64,000 nt of DNA from Adineta vaga (lineage: Eukaryota > Rotifera), in the NCBI GenBank assembly GCA_021613535.1, contig CP075492.1:2294001-2358000 (forward strand). Direction: 5' to 3'. How positions within the stretch are numbered: position 1 is the stretch's first letter; each line of letters begins with the position of its first letter. Positions 57,350 to 64,000 of this stretch are shown here, in pieces. Both the position numbers and the translations under genes were made by a program. Under the pieces are notes generated by a model. The model did not search any database and was not told the DNA's origin. It worked only from the letters and a program-made list of their open reading frames with translations.

Positions 57350-60300
57350 ATGTCTGGTAAAAAATCACCTACATTACCAACGTTACCCATCGAATTGGTC
57401 TATCGAATTCTCGATTATCTTAAACCATACGAAATCATGATTTCTGTACACAATGTTTGTGCGAGATTGAATTCCATTATCGATACTTATCAACCATATC
57501 AAGTAAAACTAATTAACCATGTTTAGAGAGATCTTTTCATTAGCAGTTAGGTTCATTTATCATCAGCTTTCTTTAGGTTAATATTCGGAACACCTCATTT
57601 CCAAAGTAAGGAAGGATCCAGATAAGGGAAAACCGAGACTAGCAGAACATTCTATTGATCAATAGACATGAGATTATGTATAGTTGTAGCGTGTATACAG
57701 AGGATGATTCTTTTTTCTTGAATTATTACAGATCTTCTTCCCTCTCTATTGTCTGTTCGCAGTAGGCGTGATCTATTCTTTCTTTTGTCATGTATTCATG
57801 GATCGACAAACAGCGTCGATTCGTTTTTTGAGAGGATTGCCTATACATTAACCGTTGGGATTATTTTGAATTTCTGAGCTTGTGTACATCGGATAACTGC
57901 TGTATATTTTATGTCAACAATTGCGATGAGAACCTGAATGCACTGATAGAAGTAGGCTTTTGCTTATTCTTCATAATTTGTAGTAACCGACGAAAAAACT
58001 TGATCTACACCTTTCGAGCCATTCTCTCATGAATCTTTCATTATTCAAGACCAATATCAGTTTCCTGTACCGTTAGTATATTACTGTGTATTAACCATTT
58101 TACATTTTCTGAGTGCTCTGATCAACAGCTAAATTAAATAAGAAAACCATAATATTCAAGGGCAAGCCTATTCTTCCAAAACTAGTATACTTTGTACACG
58201 TTTTCAGTAAAAAGTACTATTGAGTATTAACATCAGAAACATTACATTGTACTTTTCATTTTGAAATGATACAAGTTGTTTCGTTTCTCAAATATTTTCA
58301 GTACTCAATAGTATTTTTCACTCAAAAAGTGTACAAAGTATAATAGAAGTCACTAAAAAAAGGCTCACTTATAATTAATTTTACTATTCAAAAAAACACT
58401 TTTGAGGGTGAAAAAAAGTTGGTTTCGCATCAATCGAATCATAGGATGATATTCCGTCACCAACGAGTTCTTCCTCAATCTTGAAAGAAATGGAATGTAT
58501 TGAGAAATATGACGCCATCTCACGTCGTCCTCTTGTTAGATCAATCAGCGCTCTTCACGTGCGATAGAGCATATCCTTCAAAATCATGCTTTCACCTTCA
58601 TCGAAACATTCAGACACTTCACAATCTGGATCTACAACACTACAGCCTAAGTAAACAAGCAGCGCTTTATTTCGTTAATGCACTGAAATTCAATCGAGTA
58701 AGACGAACGTAATGTTCTGATACCATGCTATCATCTTCAACGGAATTTTCAGACACTCCATACTCTTCGGCTATGGCGCATTGATCTAGGTGTTCAGGGA
58801 GCGAAATATTTGGCAGAGTCGCTGAAAATTCATCCGGTAACATGAAAGATATGCTCGAATACTTTCGCATGATCACGTTTCATTTTGCTCAGACACTCAA
58901 CACTCTCCAACTATGTAGCAACAATCTAGGTGCTGAAGGAACGAAATCTTTGATCAACGCACTCAAATTTAATCAAGTGAGATTGGACAATATACTCTAA
59001 TATCATGTGCCTCTCTTCATCGTTATATCTTCAGACACTTACAACTCTCAGACTATCTGAGAATAGTATATGTGCTGAAGAAGCAAAAGATTTGGCTGAT
59101 GTCTTGATAAGGAATCAAGTGAGATCAGTGATATGGTCCAATACCATAACGCATAATCTGCTTCATTTTACTTAGACAATCAACACTCTCGAACTGTATT
59201 ACACTAATCTAGGTACTGTGGGATGTAAATATCTAGCAGACGGTCTCAAAGTTAATCGAGTGAGATCGATCATCTGATTCAATGCGTTCGAATGATCTCG
59301 GCTCTTTTGCTTAGGTAATTACCACTCTTGAACTCTCAATTAATGGTATAGCGGCCGAGGGAGCGAAATATTTGGCTGATGCTCTCAAAGTCAATCAGGT
59401 GAGATTAACTATATTATGTTATACTAAAGACATATTTTCATTGAAATGTACAGACACTCAACAGTCTCCAACTATATAGCAACAAAGTAGATGCTTTAGG
59501 AGCGAAATATTTGGCTGATTCGCTGAAAATCAATGCAGTGAGATAAGCTAAATGCTCGAATAGCTTCTCACACTTTCAGTCACTTTACTCAGACACTCAA
59601 CACTCTCAAGCTATTGTGCAATAGTCTAGGTGCTGAAGGAGTAAAATATCTGGCAGACGCTCTCAAAGTTAATCGAGTGAGATGAGTGATGTGCTCAAAA
59701 GCCTTCGTATGATCTTCGTCGCTTTCATTAGGCACTGACCAATCTTGAACTTGGATCGAACGGTCTAGGTGCTCAAGGAGCGAAGCATTTAGCTGATGCC
59801 CTCATAGATAATCACGTGAGATCATGTATATGCTCCAATATCTTCGCATGCTCCTGTTCATTTTACTCAGACACTCAACACTCTCAGCCTAACTTGCAAC
59901 AACATCGGTGATAAAGGAGCGAAACATCTGGCTGATGCTCTAATAAGCAATCGAGTGAGATGAATGATACTCTCTGATATCACTCTCTATCACTTTCATA
60001 AAAATGCTTAGGCACTCAAGACTCTCAAGCTAGATGAAAACGGTTTAAGAACTGAAGGAACGCGATATCTGGCAGATTCCCTGATGAGCAATCAAGTGAG
60101 ATCAGTTATATGGTGCAATATTTCCGCATAGTCTGGAACATTCGGTTTAGACACTCACCAGCCTCGAAATTGGGTTGAATCATTTAGGTCCTGAAGCTGT
60201 GACGTATTTGAGCGATGCGCTCAAAATGAACCAAGTAAGATGAGCATTACTCTTTGATATCACTTTCATAAAAATTATCAGACACTCCATGCTCTCAATT

Positions 60301-61019
60301 TATATAACAGCAGCATAGGTGCTCAAGGAGCACAAGCTTTGGCTGATGCGCTCAAAGTCAATCAGGTGATATCATAGCTATCATTGTAACTTATATGTCG
60401 GCATCATTTTTATCGATGTCTTTAGGCACTCAACACTCTCAATCTAAAGAGAAACATTTTAGGTACTGAGGAAATTCGATATCTGGCTGATGCGCTAAAA
60501 ATCAATCGAGTGAGGAGAGTGATGCTTTCGATCACATCGGCATAGTATAGATTATTTTATTCAGACACTCGAGAGTCTCGATCTAAATGACAACCGAATT
60601 GGTGCTCAAGGAGCAAAATATCTAGCAGAAGCTCTGATAAGCAATCGAGTAAGATGAATGCTATGCTCCAACACCTTGGCATCAGCTCAGTCATTTTGCT
60701 TAGATACTTATTAGTCTTGAGCTCGAAATGAATCATATAGGGGTTGAAGGAGCGAAACATTTGGCTGATGCGCTGAAAGTCAACCAAGTGAGATTAACAG
60801 TATAGTGTCATAGAAAGATAGCATCTTGACCAAAATGTTCAGACACTCAACAATCTCAATCTGCGTAGCAACGGTCTAGGTGTTGAAGGAGTGAAATATT
60901 TGGCTGATGCGCTTATCGGCAGGAAAGTGAGTAATGATAGTCTGATTGAGTGCACGTTATACTCTTTTGATCTTTTTTAGTTCTGCACGATCAAGTGTGA
61001 ATCCTGGACTAATGTCTGA
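57350..61019 (+). CDS. F-box protein with 17 one-exon leucine-rich repeats
   Basis: Exon 1 (57350-57502, 51 codons) encodes an F-box-like N-terminus (LPIELVYRILDYLKPYEIM). A probable exon at 58490-58558 (23 codons) follows; it is less certain, and the ~1-kb gap before it may hide another exon. Then come 17 exons of exactly 84 nt from 58614-58697 to 60843-60926, each one 28-residue RNI/NLRC3-type LRR such as TLNTLNL..N.LG.EGAKYLADALKVNR. All are phase 0 on both sides, so any number can be added or removed without a frame change. The last exon (60981-61019) adds 12 residues and the stop. Predicted length is ~562. All 17 repeats are open and flanked by GT-AG, so the gene looks functional. The role is inferred to be substrate recognition for a ubiquitin ligase. 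Confidence 0.75.
58186..58342. repeat. MITE-like inverted repeat in an intron
   Basis: A ~41-bp arm at 58186-58226 (TATACTTTGTACACG, then AAAAAGTACTATTGAGTA) is matched by an inverted arm at 58302-58342 (TACTCAATAGTATTTTT, then GTGTACAAAGTATA). The centre (~75 bp) is less symmetric. No coding capacity. It lies in the large gap before the second exon of the F-box/LRR gene. Confidence 0.65.
58614..60926 (+). repeat. tandem array of 17 exon-intron units, period ~140 bp
   Basis: Each unit is an 84-nt LRR exon plus a ~52-60-nt intron. Donors are mostly GTGAGAT, and intron ends resemble one another (TTTTACTCAG, CACTTTCAGAC-like). Exon starts include 58614, 58753, and so on to 60843. Because the introns are also similar, the units were duplicated as genomic DNA, not by exon shuffling from unrelated sources. 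Confidence 0.9.
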
Positions 61020-61322
61020 GACAACGTTCCGTCATAACACAGAGACGTGATTGAAGGCTTCGGTTTTCTTTCAAAAAAAAAGAATGATGTTTAATATACC
61101 TATACCCATATTTTAAAATTTAATTTCTTAATAAAATTTGATCAAAATTCTTGTGGTAAAATGTATTGATTTTATCGATCGAGAAGATCTCAAAATATAT
61201 TATACAATACATATGGTGATGTGAAGATGAATTGGAATATTCAAGATCGGTAATATATTTGCCAAATGAAGACTGATGAATTCATTCAACTTTGAAAATG
61301 ATTCATATGTGGGAGAAAAAAT

Positions 61323-61997
61323 TCAGGAAAGTGAACAAGAAGAAGATGATGAATTAGATGTTTCGGTTGTGACTACTTTGATCAAAATAACATAAGGTCG
61401 AATATGTTCAGCTTTTGGCACTACCCACACATCATCCGACTTAAATTTCACTCCGTCTGGATTAACAGATACTTGCAGCATAAACTTGTAATTTTTCATT
61501 CCATCACTCGTTGGTACTGAGATAGCTTTAGTATAGCCTCTGTGAAGATAATTTGGATTTGGAGAACGATATACGCCAGGTCCATACGCATGATCTCTAG
61601 CAGGTCGAAATCCAGTTTTGTAAATAGACGCCATCGCATCAAAAGATGCGTCTTTTTCGTCAAAATATGAGTCTAAATTACTGAAGTCCTCAGAGCTAGC
61701 ACGACCTGTTCCACGAAAAGCTCTATACCAATTTCTCGGATGTTGAAATGGATGTGTCCAATAATCATCGTCATATCGACCCAATATTTTCAGTCCATAT
61801 CGAACCCAACCGAATGGTGTAACATATTGTTTGATATTTTTCTTTTGCTGTTCAAATGTATAAACAATATTTATGGATCCATAAAAGAATCGAAGAATTC
61901 TAATCAATTTTTTCTCTAAACTATGGGTTCTTGCTAAACGCTCACGAATATCTTCAACTACTCGATAATATAATTGGTCTCTTATAGCATCATTCAT
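61323..61997 (-). CDS. ADP-ribosyltransferase-fold-like protein, 224 aa
   Basis: A single exon. The order of motifs resembles small PARP/ART-fold proteins: WYRAFRGTGR (position of the H-G-T strand, with Arg for His), IYKTGFRPARDHAYGPGVYRSP (position of the Y-x-S/P strand), then LQVSVNPDGVKF and HIRPYVILIKV as late strands. The usual catalytic Glu cannot be placed with certainty, so activity is doubtful. The N-terminal ~60 residues are helical and charged, the C-terminus is Ser-rich. It is a second protein of this fold in the window, besides the PARP domain at 46.5-46.9 kb. Alternative: a non-enzymatic member of an uncharacterised invertebrate/fungal family. Confidence 0.5.
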   Translation of the reverse strand: MNDAIRDQLYYRVVEDIRERLARTHSLEKKLIRILRFFYGSINIVYTFEQQKKNIKQYVTPFGWVRYGLKILGRYDDDYWTHPFQHPRNWYRAFRGTGRASSEDFSNLDSYFDEKDASFDAMASIYKTGFRPARDHAYGPGVYRSPNPNYLHRGYTKAISVPTSDGMKNYKFMLQVSVNPDGVKFKSDDVWVVPKAEHIRPYVILIKVVTTETSNSSSSSCSLS

Positions 61998-62153
61998 TTG
62001 GTTTTGTCAGTTCTCATTCTGTAATTTCTGTTTTTCTATATTGACCTCCTCCCGAACCTTCACTATTGTCTAGAACCAAAACTAACTGTTTATCATCTGA
62101 ATCGATACCGAATAGATATGGGGAAGCGTTATGAAGATTTATTCCATCGGCAT

Positions 62154-62219
62154 CTTGAGGATGTGGGTGAGGGTGGGTTTACATGAGCTATGTTCTAAAC
62201 CCACACCCACACCCTCAAG
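62154..62219. repeat. telomere-like inverted repeat
   Basis: CTTGAGGATGTGGGTGAGGG and AACCCACACCCACACCCTCA flank about 20 bp. It lies between two divergent gene starts (61997 minus, 62575 plus). Confidence 0.8.
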
Positions 62220-62331
62220 ACTTTATTTAGACTTTAATATAACAAAGTAAAGTGATGAATGTATTAGAAGATCAAGGTCTTCTATTATGTCTCGAAAGAA
62301 ATCATATTTTTCTAGGATGAGAGTAGTTGTA

Positions 62332-62405
62332 GGAGTGAATGTGAGGGTGCAAGACTATATAACTTTTTCACCTACTTTCTAGCCTTCACCTTCATCCACA
62401 CCCTC
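62332..62405. repeat. telomere-like inverted repeat, second copy in the same spacer
   Basis: GAGTGAATGTGAGGGTG and CACCTTCATCCACACCCTC, about 35 bp apart. More diverged than the copy 110 bp to its left. Confidence 0.65.
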
Positions 62406-62574
62406 TATATACATTTCCATTATCTACTGTCATTTCACCATCATTTTGCAATTTCATTTTATCAATATTATTGTGTTTACTTCTGTAGACTACATACAAT
62501 AACACGTTATATTCTATATATATATTTGTGGAGTTTTGTTCTTATAAGACAAAACATTTTCTGAAGAATATTTC

Positions 62575-64000
62575 ATGATGAAAAGATCAACAAGATCACA
62601 AAAAACCAATGTTCATAAAAATGTTGAAAGTAAAAGAAGAAAAATAGAAGGTAAACATTACATTAGATTTTTAACTTCATATCTTCTCAATATATTCTAG
62701 TAGCAAAAGTCGATACAGACAGGTTTGCCTATGTCTTTTATTTTTCTAATCATTTATTCTAATCTTTTCTTAGTTTATCAGAAGAATCTTCTATTACTCA
62801 TTTAGAAGAGTTATCGAATGAAGTTATCTATGAAATATTTGAATTTCTTGATTATTTTCACGTTTATCAATCTTTCTTTAATCTTAATACACGATTTCAA
62901 AACCTTCTTACGTGTTCAAATCTTCCTATAAAAGTTAATACTTCATCTATATCAAGATCAAATTTTGAAAATTATTATACTGATATTATTATTCCTTATC
63001 AACATCGAATTATTTCACTTTCCATAAGACATTTGTTTTTTGATTGTGATATTTCAGTACATACTATTCTATCAAAATTTATTCGATTGGAAACACTTAT
63101 TCTTGAACATATAAGTCCAGAATATATAGAAAATGTTCTTAATGATATTGCTTCTTTATCTAATCTTTCTTCATTGGTTATTATTGTTGATGGTGATGTT
63201 GAAAATGAAAATGAATGTCTTCTTCAAATATTTCGTTTACCTACATTGAAATATTGTCAAATATCATTAAGAGAACTATGTAAATATGGTTCGTTGCCTT
63301 TTGCTACTAATGAAAACAGTCCAATTGAACAACTTGTTATCAAACATTTTATTTATTCTCATAATATTGAAAACTTATTATCATATGTTCCACAACTTCG
63401 TCGTTTATCGCTTGATTATTCTAAAGATCAATATATAAAAACTCAACATAACCATTCAATTACATTAAATTATTTAACACATTTGTTTCTCAAATTAAAT
63501 GAAGTTAGTTTTGATGAATTTGAGCATTTGATCAAAAATTTCTTCTGTAAAACTCAAGTTTTACATCTTGATGTAAAAATTGATGGAACATTTTATGATG
63601 ATAATCGATGGGAACAATTAATATTATCTCATATGCCATTGTTACGTGTTTTTGATATTCGTATTGATAACCGTTATCATCGAATATATGATTCTCAATT
63701 AAAACTATTCAATTCTCCATTTTGGCTTCAACGACAATGGTTTTTTGATCAACAAGATTATTACGGAACTATATTTTATTCGACAAATCCTTATAGGTAA
63801 GAATAAATCATTTTCTTTGATATAAAAATATATTTATTTAATTTTATTCTTTAGGAGAAAAGAATATACAATAGAACAGAAAATAAATCCACAGACTGAT
63901 TTGGATTATCAAATAACTAATTTAAATTCAGTTCGTCATGCCTGTATCGTTGATGAAATAGCATTGAATAATTGTATTTATCGTTTTCCCAATGCTACTG
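62575..64000 (+). CDS. F-box/LRR-like protein, 3' end beyond the window
   Basis: Exons 62575-62650, 62701-62722, 62774-63796 and 63855 onward, with consistent phases; exon 2 is only 22 nt. The basic N-terminus (RSTRSQKTNVHK, ESKRRKIE) looks like a nuclear localisation signal. An F-box follows (LEELSNEVIYEIFEFLDYF and then FFNLNTRFQNLL). The rest contains irregular LRR-type strands (LETLILEHIS, LSSLVIIVDG, LRRLSLDYSKD, TQVLHLDVKI). It resembles the gene at 55022-56824 in style and order. The frame is still open at 64000. Confidence 0.8.

Noticed and set aside
1-64000. tRNA, rRNA or other structured RNA genes
   Set aside because: No B-box-like GGTTCRAATCC with matching arms and no rRNA-like GC-rich conserved blocks were recognised by eye; a covariance-model scan would be decisive.

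Overview
This window reads as nuclear DNA of a small-genome invertebrate, most likely a bdelloid rotifer. The supporting signs are very AT-rich spacers, GT-AG introns that are mostly 45-60 nt, scattered G-rich blocks resembling the bdelloid telomere hexamer TGTGGG, a dense mix of mobile elements, several F-box/LRR genes, and genes that animals normally lack (a GH28 polygalacturonase and a Trk/HKT-type K+ transporter). The species assignment is inference; no rRNA or tRNA gene was seen.

Positions 1-31 kb are mostly mobile DNA. A 55-bp minisatellite (1412-1884) ends in a telomere-like hairpin. A DDE-type transposon carries an intact five-exon transposase (3486-5657) and six copies of a 14-bp motif on both sides of it. 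An eroded minus-strand gene (8352-10282) is followed by a damaged hAT/ZBED transposase (11117-14145). Next is an ~11.1-kb element (14646-25735) bounded by ~1.1-kb inverted repeats. It encodes a MULE-like transposase spliced to a USP-like cysteine peptidase, a small signal-peptide membrane protein, and a large envelope-like membrane glycoprotein, all on the minus strand. This is the best candidate for an undescribed system: a cut-and-paste-type transposon with virus-like surface proteins. A Penelope-like retroelement with a GIY-YIG domain and a very long Asn-rich insertion follows (26533-29942).

Positions 31-47 kb hold host-type genes on the plus strand: an acyltransferase-3 membrane protein, a short-chain dehydrogenase, a frameshifted caspase-fold gene, a frameshifted transmembrane-Hint gene, a broken ubiquitin-like/zinc-ribbon gene, and a 2161-residue protein joining ankyrin repeats, a DExH RNA helicase, a nucleotidyltransferase-like segment and a PARP catalytic domain.

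Positions 47-64 kb hold the GH28 gene (minus), the Trk-type transporter (plus, intact once a 46-nt intron is recognised), an LRR fragment, a zinc-metalloprotease gene with one nonsense codon, and an F-box/LRR gene (minus). Then come an F-box gene whose 17 LRRs are each one 84-nt exon, an ADP-ribosyltransferase-fold protein (minus), and an F-box gene running off the right edge. Telomere-like hairpins recur about every 5-10 kb in the spacers here. All exon boundaries were read by eye from splice consensus and reading phase.
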